34,627 bases of DNA from Clostridiales bacterium DTU087 (GCA_001513495.1 LFTN01000177.1:1-34627), one strand, 5' to 3'; positions 8,835 through 18,250 are shown, counted from the first letter of the stretch. Notes: a model not told the origin generated them from the sequence alone. Translations and numbers: made by a program.

Positions 8835-10223
8835 CTACGTGTCCCAGCCGCCGGACCACTCATCCTCTTCCTCGCTGAAGGGCAGATTTCTCAGAATATC
8901 TGGCAGCAGCGGATCATCGCCTTCTGTTAAGCCAGCGATGATCATGAGCTGACTTACTGTGACGAAGTGGAAGCCTTTGGCCTGCAGCCCGTCGATAATT
9001 CTCGGCAGGGCGTTGACAGTGTTGTGCCTGTAGCCTCCCGAGGTTCCTATAAAGCTGCCGCTGTCGTGGAAAAGGAGTATATCTCCTCCTTTGGTGTTCT
9101 TGAGGATGTGCCGTTCCAGCTGGCCGGCACTGATTTCCGCCCAGTCTCTGGAGCTGACTGACCAGAGTACAGTGGTATAGCCCAGTTCATGGGCATATCT
9201 GAGAGAGGGCTCTGAGTACATCCCCCGGGGAGGCCGAAACAGGTGTACTTCAGTGCCGGCCAGGTTTGAGATTACGTCATCGGCTTTGGCGATCTCTTGC
9301 CAGGTACTGTTTTCATCTAGGCCGTAGAGGTTCCGATGATTGTAGGTGTGGTTTCCGATATCATGGCCTTCCTCCACAATCCGCTGGACAAGATCGGGGT
9401 ATCGTTCGGCGTGCCTGCCGATCATGAAAAACGTAGCAGATACGTCTTTGTCCTTGAGGATGTCCAGGATCAGAGGAGTATACAGAGGATCGGGGCCGTC
9501 GTCAAAGGTGAGGGCAATAAAGGGCAGCTCCGGGTTCCCCACCCGGAAAAGCTCCGGCTGCAGTCCAAAGCCCCGGTAGACATAACGGTTAAAGAAGAAG
9601 AAACCGGTCAAAATCATCATTACACCGATGCTGATGCTCCGGCGCAGGAGGATCCGCCGCCGGCGGAACCGCTGCTTGTCTGCTTCAGACCAAAGCTCGG
9701 CGGCAGCAGCAGTCGGTACCCTTCTCCAAGGCAGGTATGGGGCCTCATTGTACAGGATAACCATCAACCATGCCAGGGCGAATAAGATGTATAGGTCCCG
9801 GCGGTGGAGAACCCACAGCAGCGGCAAAGATGTCAGGCCCATTAGCAATATGCTGAGGCTGGCGGGGAATTTCCGTCCCTGTGTGTACCACCAGAGGGCC
9901 AGCACCATCACCAAGGTGAGGGGAGAAAGGAATCCCAACGCCGCCAGGGCAGGTACATAGCGCTGCAGGCTGTATTTGGCGGGCTTCCAGCGGGCCAGGT
10001 GGAAAGCCAAGAGGCAGACAAGCCCAGCCAGGGCTACACTCATGCCGCTGCCGATGACTAACCTGGCTGTGAGGATGGGGACTACGGCTGTAGATATGTC
10101 TAGAACAAGGAAATCTAAGGGATGGCCTGGACGGCACAGTCTGCGGCCAAAGGCACTGGAATTGCCTAATCCAGTCAGGAAGGCAATGGCCGATAGTGTG
10201 AGAAAGGTGTCTAGTCGGAACAT
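8835..10223 (-). CDS. Polysaccharide deacetylase (NodB domain) with multi-pass N-terminal membrane region
   Basis: ALTFDDGPDPLYTPLILDIL, GHDIGNHTYNH, FRPPRGMYS, LLFHDSG; hydrophobic N-terminal ~200 aa; GGAGG before the ATG. Confidence 0.9.
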   Translation of the reverse strand: MFRLDTFLTLSAIAFLTGLGNSSAFGRRLCRPGHPLDFLVLDISTAVVPILTARLVIGSGMSVALAGLVCLLAFHLARWKPAKYSLQRYVPALAALGFLSPLTLVMVLALWWYTQGRKFPASLSILLMGLTSLPLLWVLHRRDLYILFALAWLMVILYNEAPYLPWRRVPTAAAAELWSEADKQRFRRRRILLRRSISIGVMMILTGFFFFNRYVYRGFGLQPELFRVGNPELPFIALTFDDGPDPLYTPLILDILKDKDVSATFFMIGRHAERYPDLVQRIVEEGHDIGNHTYNHRNLYGLDENSTWQEIAKADDVISNLAGTEVHLFRPPRGMYSEPSLRYAHELGYTTVLWSVSSRDWAEISAGQLERHILKNTKGGDILLFHDSGSFIGTSGGYRHNTVNALPRIIDGLQAKGFHFVTVSQLMIIAGLTEGDDPLLPDILRNLPFSEEEDEWSGGWDT

Positions 10224-10418
10224 GTTTCCTCCAAGTCCTGCCGATGTGATGGACTGCAGTGAACCACGGGGGAATGGTGCTAATTGCCCGCTTCACCCCA
10301 TAGTGATATACTATCATTGCCCTGCTGAATATGTCTACGCTGAATCAGCTGCCAAAGCAGGATTCTGCAGCCAGCGGCTGTGGAAGGTTTAGCTGTGGTT
10401 TTGTGAGAGGGTGAGACC

Positions 10419-10802
10419 ATGGAGAAATTGTATCGCTCAAAGACCGATCGAGTGCTGGGCGGTGTTGCCGGCGGCTTGAGTCAATACTTCCAGGTAGACT
10501 CGGTGATCATCAGGCTGCTCTTAGTCTTGCTGGCTTTGGCTGAGGGCAATGCGCTCCTTTTTTACCTTATTGCTTGGTTAATCATACCGGAAGAGCCGGG
10601 ATTCAGTGAAGGCGGAGGCCATATTTGGGAAGCCAGCCAGCATGATCCCAGGAGCCGGCGGCGCCTATTTGGTGGTTTGCTTATCATAGCAGGATTGGTG
10701 TTTCTGGCTCGGCAGGCCTCAATTTGGATTGATCCAGTTTGGCTGGTGTCCATCGGGCTTATCGCGGCGGGGATTGCGGTATTGTTGAGAGGGCGGAGGT
10801 AA
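10419..10802 (+). CDS. PspC domain protein
   Basis: MEKLYRSKTDRVLGGVAGGLSQYFQVDSVIIRLLLVLLAL...LIAWLIIPEEP. Confidence 0.92.
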   Translation: MEKLYRSKTDRVLGGVAGGLSQYFQVDSVIIRLLLVLLALAEGNALLFYLIAWLIIPEEPGFSEGGGHIWEASQHDPRSRRRLFGGLLIIAGLVFLARQASIWIDPVWLVSIGLIAAGIAVLLRGRR

Positions 10803-10805
10803 TCA

Positions 10806-11729
10806 ATGAGAGCCAGACAGCTTTGGGTTGGGATTTTGCTGATCTTGGTAGGGACCTTGGTGTTGATGAGCAACTTGGGATTTCTCACCTGGGATTTTTG
10901 GGGAGCTCTTCGGCAGCTGTGGCCTGTTCTTCTGATTTCCATTGGACTGACTATGCTCCTGGCGGAAACCCGCTGGGTGTTCCTCGGCCCCCTGTTGTTG
11001 ATCGCTGCCGTATTGTTCACCGCTCTCAACCCCATGGGTTTCCTGCCATTGAATTACAACCTTCCCGGTGTACGGGGCCACATGCGGCAGTCTGCATTCT
11101 ACTCTAGGATGTGGGATGCGTCCATTGCCCAAGGCGAGCTGGGGCTAAAGGTGCCCGCAGGGACTATCAACCTCATCGGTTCCGCTGACCAGCTGGTCTC
11201 CGGGAGGATATGGTATCGAGGGGGCACGCCCATCTGGGAATACCGGCAGAGGGCAGAGACAGCTGTAGTGACACTGTCATCGGGGAAGATGGGGAGATGG
11301 CTGCGCGGCAGCCAGGGTTATGAAGGGAGCATTGCTTTGGGAGTAATGGTCCCTTGGGAGATCCATCTAGAGCTGGGTGCCGGGAAACTTTCGGGAGACC
11401 TGCGGTCTGTGCCCATAACAAAATTGACTGCTGAAATCGGGGCCGGCAGCATGGACCTGACTTTGCCGGCAAAGGATATCAGAGGAGGGGTCGATATCAA
11501 AGCCGGCGCCTCCTCAGTCAGACTGCGGATTCCCCAGGGGGTAGGGCTGCGGGTCCATTTAAGCAATCCCATCGGCAGGCACAATCTCGATGCTTTGGGC
11601 CTCAGGAGGATGGGAGACTACTGGGTCAGTGATGATTATGAAACAGTGCCTTCCGCGTACGATGTAACAGTATCCCTGGGGGTAGGGAGGCTGGAGATGG
11701 AGTACATCTCGCCTTTGCCTCAGATATAG
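10806..11729 (+). CDS. LiaF/YvqF-like membrane protein (N-terminal TM segments, C-terminal toast-rack-like beta region)
   Basis: RQLWVGILLILVGTLVLMSNLGFLTWDFWGALRQLWPVLLISIGLTMLL followed by LGAGKLSGDLRSVPITKLTAEIGAGSMDLTLP; 3 bp after the PspC gene. Confidence 0.8.
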   Translation: MRARQLWVGILLILVGTLVLMSNLGFLTWDFWGALRQLWPVLLISIGLTMLLAETRWVFLGPLLLIAAVLFTALNPMGFLPLNYNLPGVRGHMRQSAFYSRMWDASIAQGELGLKVPAGTINLIGSADQLVSGRIWYRGGTPIWEYRQRAETAVVTLSSGKMGRWLRGSQGYEGSIALGVMVPWEIHLELGAGKLSGDLRSVPITKLTAEIGAGSMDLTLPAKDIRGGVDIKAGASSVRLRIPQGVGLRVHLSNPIGRHNLDALGLRRMGDYWVSDDYETVPSAYDVTVSLGVGRLEMEYISPLPQI

Positions 11730-11772
11730 GTAGTATGACCAGCGCTGCAGGTACAGCAAAGAAGGGATAGAA

Positions 11773-12228
11773 ATGCTCAACACGCAAATCGGAGAAGTGA
11801 TTGCGGTAGAACCAGGAGGCCGCACTGTCACCGTGGAGATCAAAAGGGCAGGGGCATGTTCCCACGGCGGATGCAGTCACCAGATGTTTCAGGCTGTCGA
11901 TATGAATGTCCGGGTGCGGGCAGCCAATGCTGCCAGAGCCCAGCTGGGAGATTTTGTCCAAGTCAGTTTTGAAACCAGGGGTGCACTGTGGGCAGCCTTC
12001 TTAGTCTACATTGTGCCCGTTGTGATCGGACTCGTTGTCTACGGCATAGCGGGAGCACTGGCAGCACCTTATCCAGGCATAGTCGGACTGGCCGCGGCTG
12101 CCATCACCCTATTTATCGGCCTCAAGAAGGGCGATAGGGTGGAAAGTGACTACACTGCTGTACGCCGCCTGGATCCGGACTCTATTCTGTGGGATCAGTA
12201 CTCGTGTCAGAACTGTCCGTTTCATTAA
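11773..12228 (+). CDS. SoxR-reducing/RseC (MucC) family protein
   Basis: IGEVIAVEPGGRTVTVEIKRAGACSHGGCSH...VQVSFETRGALWAAFLVYIVPVVIGLVVYGIA. Confidence 0.88.
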   Translation: MLNTQIGEVIAVEPGGRTVTVEIKRAGACSHGGCSHQMFQAVDMNVRVRAANAARAQLGDFVQVSFETRGALWAAFLVYIVPVVIGLVVYGIAGALAAPYPGIVGLAAAAITLFIGLKKGDRVESDYTAVRRLDPDSILWDQYSCQNCPFH

Positions 12229-12937
12229 ACTTCCTGCTGCGGCCAAAAAGAGCCCAAACCAGCCGCTGCCAAAGACTCTGGTTTTGCACCTCGTTTAACT
12301 CGTGCTTCAACCGCTGGATCTCCATTCGGACCTTTGCTTCTTCGGTCAGCCAGCGGTCTTTGGCTTCGGCGTACATCCGTTTGATTTCTTCAAGCTCTGG
12401 CGGGGTGCGCTTGAGCTCCTGCACTGCCTCTAGAATCTGCTGGCTGTTCTTCCCTGCTGCGTCCTCAAGCAGGCGGCTCAAGTGCTGAAGACGTTCCGCT
12501 TCCAGATCCCGGACCTCATCTAATACCGCAGCAGCTGTCTGCTCCAGGGCATCTTCCATAGCTCTTAGCTGCTTGCGGGCCGCAGTTTCCATTTGCCTCT
12601 CCAAGTAGTGGGATACTTCCTGAGCCAAAGCCGCAACTGCTGGGTTAGTTGGAGTCCCAGGAGCCAGTACGGCTTCCTGCACTTCCGGCTCCAGCTGATG
12701 GGTGCCTGCCTCATTGAGCATCTCCTTGACCTGCTTAATGGAGAGGTTTTGGAAGTGGAGCAGCTGCCTTATGTACCGAAGGTCCTGAATGTCCTTGTCG
12801 CTGAAGCGGCGGTGCCCCCCAGGTGTTCTAGCGGGGCGGATAAAGTTGCTGAACTCCTCGCACCAGTACTTGATAGTCGATGGCTCGACGCCGACTTCCA
12901 TTGCCGTCTCACTGAGAGTCCTGCCAGGAACCGTCAT
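12182..12937 (-). CDS. MerR-type HTH protein with long coiled coil (RacA-like architecture)
   Basis: LSETAMEVGVEPSTIKYWCEEFSNFIRPARTPGGHRRFSDKDIQDLRYIRQLLHFQNLSIKQVKEML; GAGGAGGGGG precedes the ATG at 12937, so the track start at 13054 is probably too far upstream. Confidence 0.82.
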   Translation of the reverse strand: MTVPGRTLSETAMEVGVEPSTIKYWCEEFSNFIRPARTPGGHRRFSDKDIQDLRYIRQLLHFQNLSIKQVKEMLNEAGTHQLEPEVQEAVLAPGTPTNPAVAALAQEVSHYLERQMETAARKQLRAMEDALEQTAAAVLDEVRDLEAERLQHLSRLLEDAAGKNSQQILEAVQELKRTPPELEEIKRMYAEAKDRWLTEEAKVRMEIQRLKHELNEVQNQSLWQRLVWALFGRSRKFNETDSSDTSTDPTE

Positions 12938-13320
12938 GACTACCCCCTCCTCACAACCGGAACAGGAACCGATATCGGATTGGCTGGCATCCTGATTCGG
13001 CCAAGATATTGTGCTGGGAATCCCGATAGGAAAGACACCAGGGACAATGTTCAAGAGAAATAGAAGCCAGAATTTCCTATTTAAAAGCTAGAATTCGGCA
13101 ACTTCCAATAAATACCTGCTGGGTAAACAGAGATTGAGATGTTCTGAAAAGGAAGCTGTGCAAAAACTGGATGCCCCCGGTAAGAGCTAGCAGGGAATAG
13201 TTCTTATTCCTAGAAATAACGTCGTGACATTGATAAACGATGTGGAATGTTGTTGTCTGGTATTGACCGTTTTGGGGTAAGTATGGGAAAGAGTGAAAAA
13301 TCATAGAAAGAGGTAGCAAT

Positions 13321-14886
13321 GTGCACCACCGACACGAGAAGCAGTTGACTGCTAGCCATCGAGTTTTGCTGATCATTTTGTTCCTGGGTTTGCTTACAGT
13401 TGCTGTAGGATGGTTGGGTTCTTCACTCATCGGAGATTTCCGTGAATCAGTGGGCCTATTAGCTGAGGAACAGCTGGCTGCTAGGGTGGACTTGGCGATT
13501 GGCAGATTCCGGTGGGCCTTCGGCATACTGTTGGCGGCCGCGTTGGCTCTGGCCTATTATGCAGCCAGGCTGGTCCGTTTCCACTACGATCGCCCGCTGC
13601 AGGAGGCCGGCCAGGTGATTGAGCGCATGTCACAAGGCGACCTAAGCCAGCGGCTGCCTAACCACTGGCCAGGCAGGATTGGGGATGTGGCCGATGAGTT
13701 CAACAATATGGCAGAAAGGCTCCAGACTTTTACTCAACTCAGTAATAGGATGGCCTCCGGCGCATCCTTTGAGGAGATTTTCGACTATATCTACGATTCT
13801 TTCCACCAATTCCTTCCTTATGACCGCATCGGAGTGTCTTTGATCGATCCTGAGCGCCGGACTATCCGGGCAGAACGGGCCCGCTCCCGGCAGTCGGTGA
13901 AACTCTATAACGGCTATACACTGCCTTTAGAAAAGACCAGCCTGCCCCAGGTGATCGAATCGGGCAAAGCCAGGATCATCAGTGATCTCGAGGAGTATCT
14001 GAGGGAACATCCTGATTCAGAGTCAACGAGGCTGATCGTAGCTGAGGGCATGCGCTCCAGTATCACCCTGCCCCTCAAAGTCGAGAACCGGATGTTGGGA
14101 GCCCTGTTTTTCTCCAGCCAGCAGCCCAATGCCTATGACTGGAAGCATGTGGTGTTCTTGGAGTGGGCAGCTGGAAGTATCGCGCCTGCCTTGGAAAAGG
14201 GCCTCATGATCGGGGATCTGGTGCTGACAGCCATCATCGGGTTTTCGAAGCTGGCTACCTACCGGGATGTTGAAACCGGTGAACACCTGCGGCGGATGCG
14301 GAGGTATGCAGCTGCCCTGGCCAAGCAGATGAGCACCCGTCCACCCTATGATGAGCTCATCAATGAAGATTTCATCCGGGATATCTATTACTTCAGCCCG
14401 CTGCACGATATCGGCAAAATCGGAATTCCGGATCGGATTCTCCTCAAGGCCGGCAAGCTCACTCCGGAAGAGTTTGAGATCATGAAGAACCACACTTTAA
14501 TCGGAGCGCAAGCGCTCCGGGAAGCAGAGGCAGAAGCCAGCCGCCTGCATTATTCCTTGTTCCAGCGGGCAATTGACATTGCTGCTTATCACCATGAGCG
14601 CTATGATGGGACAGGCTATCCCTTGGGCCTCAAAGGAGATGAGATTCCTCTATGTGCCCGGATTGTGGCTCTGGCAGACGTCTTCGATGCCCTGACTTCT
14701 CCCCGGCCCTATAAGCCGGCTTATTCCTTCAATGAAACGGTGAAGCTGATTGTGGCCGGCAAGGGAACCCAGTTTGAGCCAGGCATAGTAGACTGCTTCT
14801 TGGCCTCACTGGATGAGTTCCGAGTGATCTATGAGGCCTTCCGGGAAGCACCGATGGAAGAGGAGGCTGCTGCCCAGCTGGGGTAG
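13321..14886 (+). CDS. Membrane HAMP-GAF-HD-GYP protein (predicted c-di-GMP phosphodiesterase)
   Basis: Two TM segments, HAMP-like region, GAF-like region, then HDIGKIGIPDRILLKAGKLTPEEFEIMKNHT...HHERYDGTGYPLGLKGDEIPLCARIVALADVFDALTSPRPYKPA. Confidence 0.92.
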   Translation: MHHRHEKQLTASHRVLLIILFLGLLTVAVGWLGSSLIGDFRESVGLLAEEQLAARVDLAIGRFRWAFGILLAAALALAYYAARLVRFHYDRPLQEAGQVIERMSQGDLSQRLPNHWPGRIGDVADEFNNMAERLQTFTQLSNRMASGASFEEIFDYIYDSFHQFLPYDRIGVSLIDPERRTIRAERARSRQSVKLYNGYTLPLEKTSLPQVIESGKARIISDLEEYLREHPDSESTRLIVAEGMRSSITLPLKVENRMLGALFFSSQQPNAYDWKHVVFLEWAAGSIAPALEKGLMIGDLVLTAIIGFSKLATYRDVETGEHLRRMRRYAAALAKQMSTRPPYDELINEDFIRDIYYFSPLHDIGKIGIPDRILLKAGKLTPEEFEIMKNHTLIGAQALREAEAEASRLHYSLFQRAIDIAAYHHERYDGTGYPLGLKGDEIPLCARIVALADVFDALTSPRPYKPAYSFNETVKLIVAGKGTQFEPGIVDCFLASLDEFRVIYEAFREAPMEEEAAAQLG

Positions 14887-16296
14887 GCGGATCCGGCGCA
14901 GATTTGGGGCTAGCTTTTCTGGGACGTAGGATTCCAGTGCATCATTCCAAGGCAGCTGCCTTAGCCAGTATTCGGGCGGGTGGGAGCCGATGAGCTTCAA
15001 AGTCTCCGCCAGCCTGTCTATCTCGTCATGGGTGTTGTACAGCCCGAAGCTGATGCGGACAAGGCCTGGCAGCTGCTTGATCTTCCCTGCAGCCAGGCTG
15101 TGCCGCAGCCTTGCTACATCCCTTTCCTCCAGCCCCAGCAGCCTCTGGATGTACGGCTGAGCACAGAAGCAGCCGCTGCGGACTCCGATGCCGCCGTAGA
15201 AGGCCAGATGTGCTGCCACCAGCCCATGTTCATATCCATCCACCGAAAACGACATCACTCCCAGCCGCTTGCTGTCCCGAGGCTTAGTGGAGCCGTAGAG
15301 CTTCACCCCGGAGATAGTCTTGAGTTTTGCAGCGGCATAGTCTGTTAGTGACTGTTCGTGGGCAGCGATGTTGTCCATACCCAGCTCAGCAAGGACGTCC
15401 AGGGCGGCTGCCAAGGCAATGGCACCAATCAGATTGGGAGACCCCGCTTCATCCCTGGCCGGCGGCTTAGTCCACTCTACTCCCCTGGGTGTAACCAGAT
15501 TGACCGTGCCTCCGCCGACGATCTCGGGGCTGCCCTGTTCAAATACCCGGCGGGGGCCGATCAACATGCCGGTGCCAAAAGGGGCATAGAGTTTATGGCC
15601 GGAGATGGCCAGAAAATCTATATGATGGGGATCAGCGGCGGTGGAGAGGTTGATCGCCCTGTGGGCAGCAAGCTGTGCTCCATCTACCATAACCGGGATA
15701 TCATAGCTGTGGGCCAGGGCAGCGATCTTGCATATATCGTTGATCCAGCCGGTGACGTTGGATGCCCCACTGACGGTAACCAGCTTGATCCGGCGGTGAT
15801 ACAGGGAGAGTTTTCGCGCAAAGTCGTCCTCATCTAGGGCACCGTCGTCCAGGACATCGGCCCTGATCACCCTGGCCACCCGGCGCCAAGGCAGATCATT
15901 GGAGTGGTGCTCCATCAGGGTTGTGAGGATCATATCCTCCGGCCGCAGCTGCAGCCGGGCTGCCACCAGGTTGATGGCCTCTGTTGTGTTCTTACAGAAA
16001 ATGGCCACATGGTAGTCTGGATCTGCATTGAAGAAGCGGGCAATCCGCATCCGGGCTTCATCATACGCGGCTGTAGATACCAGGGACTTGTAGCCGCTGC
16101 CCCGGTGAACTCCTGAATACCAGGGAAGGAACTCAAGTACCTTGTCTAGAACCGGTCTTAGAGTTGGGGTAGTGGCGGCGTTATCGAGGTTGATGTAGCG
16201 CACCCAGCGTCCGTTGTATAAAGGGACTCTCTGGTTAATGCCAATGACCTGCTGCCGCATGGTGGAAAGAGATGCACGGCGTCTTAGAAAAGGCAT
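14806..16296 (-). CDS. Class V aminotransferase / cysteine desulfurase-like protein
   Basis: INLDNAATTP, MEHHSNDLPWR, DGAQLAAHRAI, SGHKLYAPFGTGML (PLP lysine), RSGCFCAQPY. Overlaps the 3' end of the HD-GYP gene. Confidence 0.87.
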   Translation of the reverse strand: MPFLRRRASLSTMRQQVIGINQRVPLYNGRWVRYINLDNAATTPTLRPVLDKVLEFLPWYSGVHRGSGYKSLVSTAAYDEARMRIARFFNADPDYHVAIFCKNTTEAINLVAARLQLRPEDMILTTLMEHHSNDLPWRRVARVIRADVLDDGALDEDDFARKLSLYHRRIKLVTVSGASNVTGWINDICKIAALAHSYDIPVMVDGAQLAAHRAINLSTAADPHHIDFLAISGHKLYAPFGTGMLIGPRRVFEQGSPEIVGGGTVNLVTPRGVEWTKPPARDEAGSPNLIGAIALAAALDVLAELGMDNIAAHEQSLTDYAAAKLKTISGVKLYGSTKPRDSKRLGVMSFSVDGYEHGLVAAHLAFYGGIGVRSGCFCAQPYIQRLLGLEERDVARLRHSLAAGKIKQLPGLVRISFGLYNTHDEIDRLAETLKLIGSHPPEYWLRQLPWNDALESYVPEKLAPNLRRIRLPQLGSSLLFHRCFPEGLIDHSELIQ

Positions 16297-16401
16297 AGGA
16301 ACTCCCTCCCGCTTTGCTAATGTACGCCCGAGGAAGTGAGAGTGTGCAGCGGTGATACCCCGCCATACAGCCTAAATAGTACTTGATTGAAGGGAACGAG
16401 T

Positions 16402-17061
16402 ATGGTGAATGAGAATACCCCCGGCGGCTTATCCAATGGAGCAGCGGCGGAGATTATTGCCCGGCTGAGACGTCTATATCCTGAGGCGAAGAGCGGCCTC
16501 GACTATACCACCCCCTTTGAGCTGCTGGTGGCAACCATCTTATCTGCCCAGTGTACCGATGCCAGGGTCAATAAGGTAACCGCGGTCCTGTTTGCTAAGG
16601 CCAATACTCCTAAAGGAATCCTGGCTTTGGGCAGGGAGCAGCTGGAGTCTGTGATCAAAGAGTGCGGGCTGTTTCGCAGCAAAGCTCGGCACATCATCGG
16701 TGCCTGCCAGATGCTGCTAGCTGAATATGGAGGGGAAGTGCCGGCAGATTTCGAAAGCTTGATGCGGCTGCCTGGGGTAGGCCGCAAGACCGCCAGTGTG
16801 ATTCTAAGCAATGCCTTTGGGAAGCCGGCTATGCCGGTGGATACCCATGTGTTTCGGGTCAGCAACCGGCTGGGACTCACCAGGGGCAGGACTCCTAGGG
16901 AGGTGGAAGAGGGGCTCAAAGAGCTGCTTCCCCAGGAGGAATGGAATCGGGCCCACCACCTCTTGATCTGGCACGGCAGGGAGATCTGCAAAGCAAGGAA
17001 CCCTCGCTGCCAGATCTGTCCTTTGAAAGATTTGTGTGCTGCCAATCAGGCAGATGGGTGA
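16402..17061 (+). CDS. nth: Endonuclease III
   Basis: LLVATILSAQCTDARVNKVT, LPGVGRKTASVILSNAFG, VDTHVFRVSNRLGL, and Fe-S motif CKARNPRCQICPLKDLC. ATG at 16402 after GAAGGGAACGAGT. Confidence 0.93.
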   Translation: MVNENTPGGLSNGAAAEIIARLRRLYPEAKSGLDYTTPFELLVATILSAQCTDARVNKVTAVLFAKANTPKGILALGREQLESVIKECGLFRSKARHIIGACQMLLAEYGGEVPADFESLMRLPGVGRKTASVILSNAFGKPAMPVDTHVFRVSNRLGLTRGRTPREVEEGLKELLPQEEWNRAHHLLIWHGREICKARNPRCQICPLKDLCAANQADG

Positions 17062-17084
17062 TATGGATATGGGAACATACAGAA

Positions 17085-17109
17085 AGGCAGGAGGAGAGGC
17101 CTCCCGCCT
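17085..17109. terminator. Hairpin between nth and the FmdB gene
   Basis: AGGC-A-GGAGG / CCTCC-C-GCCT (one A-C mismatch, 5-nt loop) in a convergent intergenic region. Confidence 0.4.
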
Positions 17110-17157
17110 CTATTATCTAGACCCAGCTGGGTGGACAGCTTCCGGGTCTTGACTGCC

Positions 17158-17379
17158 TCACGAGGCCTTGTCGTCAGAGGATGACTTTGCAGAGCTTTCT
17201 GCTGCACGGGTATCGGTGATGTAGAACCCTGAACCTTTGAAGACTATGCTTACGTTCTTGCTGACAAGGCGCTGAACATTGCCACCACAGGTCGGGCATT
17301 GGGCAAGGGGATCTGCGGTGATTCTCTGAAAAACCTCAAAACGGCCGCATTTTTCGCAGGCGTATTCGTATGTCGGCAT
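17158..17379 (-). CDS. FmdB-family zinc ribbon protein
   Basis: MPTYEYACEKCGRFEVFQRITADPLAQCPTCGGNVQRLVSKNVSIVFKGSGFYITD. Confidence 0.92.
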   Translation of the reverse strand: MPTYEYACEKCGRFEVFQRITADPLAQCPTCGGNVQRLVSKNVSIVFKGSGFYITDTRAAESSAKSSSDDKAS

Positions 17380-17520
17380 CGTTAGCACTCTCCCTTCTGT
17401 GATGATAACTAAATTTTATATTACTCCTTCCCCGGGGTTTAATCAAGGGGCAGCGGTGTTTTTAGAGTATTGGTCACATCTAGAGGTTATTAGCCAACTA
17501 GTTTGGTAAGGAGTGGTACA

Positions 17521-18177
17521 GTGAGACAAAAAAAGAGCCATCAGGCTCTAGACAGCACGGCCCGCCAGCGGATCATCGGGTTTGATATCGATGGTGTCCT
17601 CACCGATGAGATGTCTGGGGGGAAAAATATCTGGCAGCGGGAGATTGAGGCCTACTTCCCCGGGATTCAGCTGCTTGAACCGGACTTTACCTTTACCGCG
17701 GCCTTTGGCCTGTCATTGGAGGAAGTAGACAGGTTTATGGAGGAAAGAGCCCCTGAGGTTTTCAGGAAGGTTAAGCCTCAGCCCGGCAGCCGAGAGCTCA
17801 TTGAGTATTTGCAGGACGCGGGTTTCACCGTGCATCTGATCACTGCCCGCTTTCCTTGCTATGAGGATGTCACCAGGGAGTGGCTGGCCAGTCATGGATT
17901 TCGGCCCAATGCCCTGTGGTTTGTGAATGCCAAGGGAGCATTGTGCAGGGAGCTGGGGGTTGAGCTGTTTGTCGACGACTACTGGGAGAACTGCCTGGAT
18001 GTTCGGGACCACGGTATCAAGGCTTTGCTGATGTCGGCTCCCCACAACTTAGGATGTCCAGAAGAGCAGGGCATTTGCCGTGTGGAAAACTGGGAGGAGA
18101 TCAGGGCCCATGTTCGGGAATACTACGGCCTCAGCGGCTGGGAACGGGGACAGGTTTCGGGGACCTCCGCCCTGTAG
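17521..18177 (+). CDS. HAD-superfamily 5'-nucleotidase-like protein
   Basis: FDIDGVLTDE, LITARFPCYEDVTREWLASHG, VDDYWENCLDV; GTG at 17521 preceded by AAGGAG. Confidence 0.75.
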   Translation: MRQKKSHQALDSTARQRIIGFDIDGVLTDEMSGGKNIWQREIEAYFPGIQLLEPDFTFTAAFGLSLEEVDRFMEERAPEVFRKVKPQPGSRELIEYLQDAGFTVHLITARFPCYEDVTREWLASHGFRPNALWFVNAKGALCRELGVELFVDDYWENCLDVRDHGIKALLMSAPHNLGCPEEQGICRVENWEEIRAHVREYYGLSGWERGQVSGTSAL

Positions 18178-18250
18178 CCAGCCATTTACAGCATCCGGGT
18201 TGCAGATGTATGGTATCATAGTGATGTGAAGTGGAGAGGGGAGAGCAGAG

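Noticed and set aside
12593-13063. 156-aa plus-strand ORF opposite the MerR-like gene
   Set aside because: Antisense to a supported HTH/coiled-coil gene and no recognisable motifs.
12938-13320. Possible c-di-GMP riboswitch before the HD-GYP gene
   Set aside because: I looked for GEMM-I/II core elements and could not find the conserved sequence; only a short GGAATA/TATTCC inverted repeat is visible. A covariance-model (cmsearch) run would be decisive.
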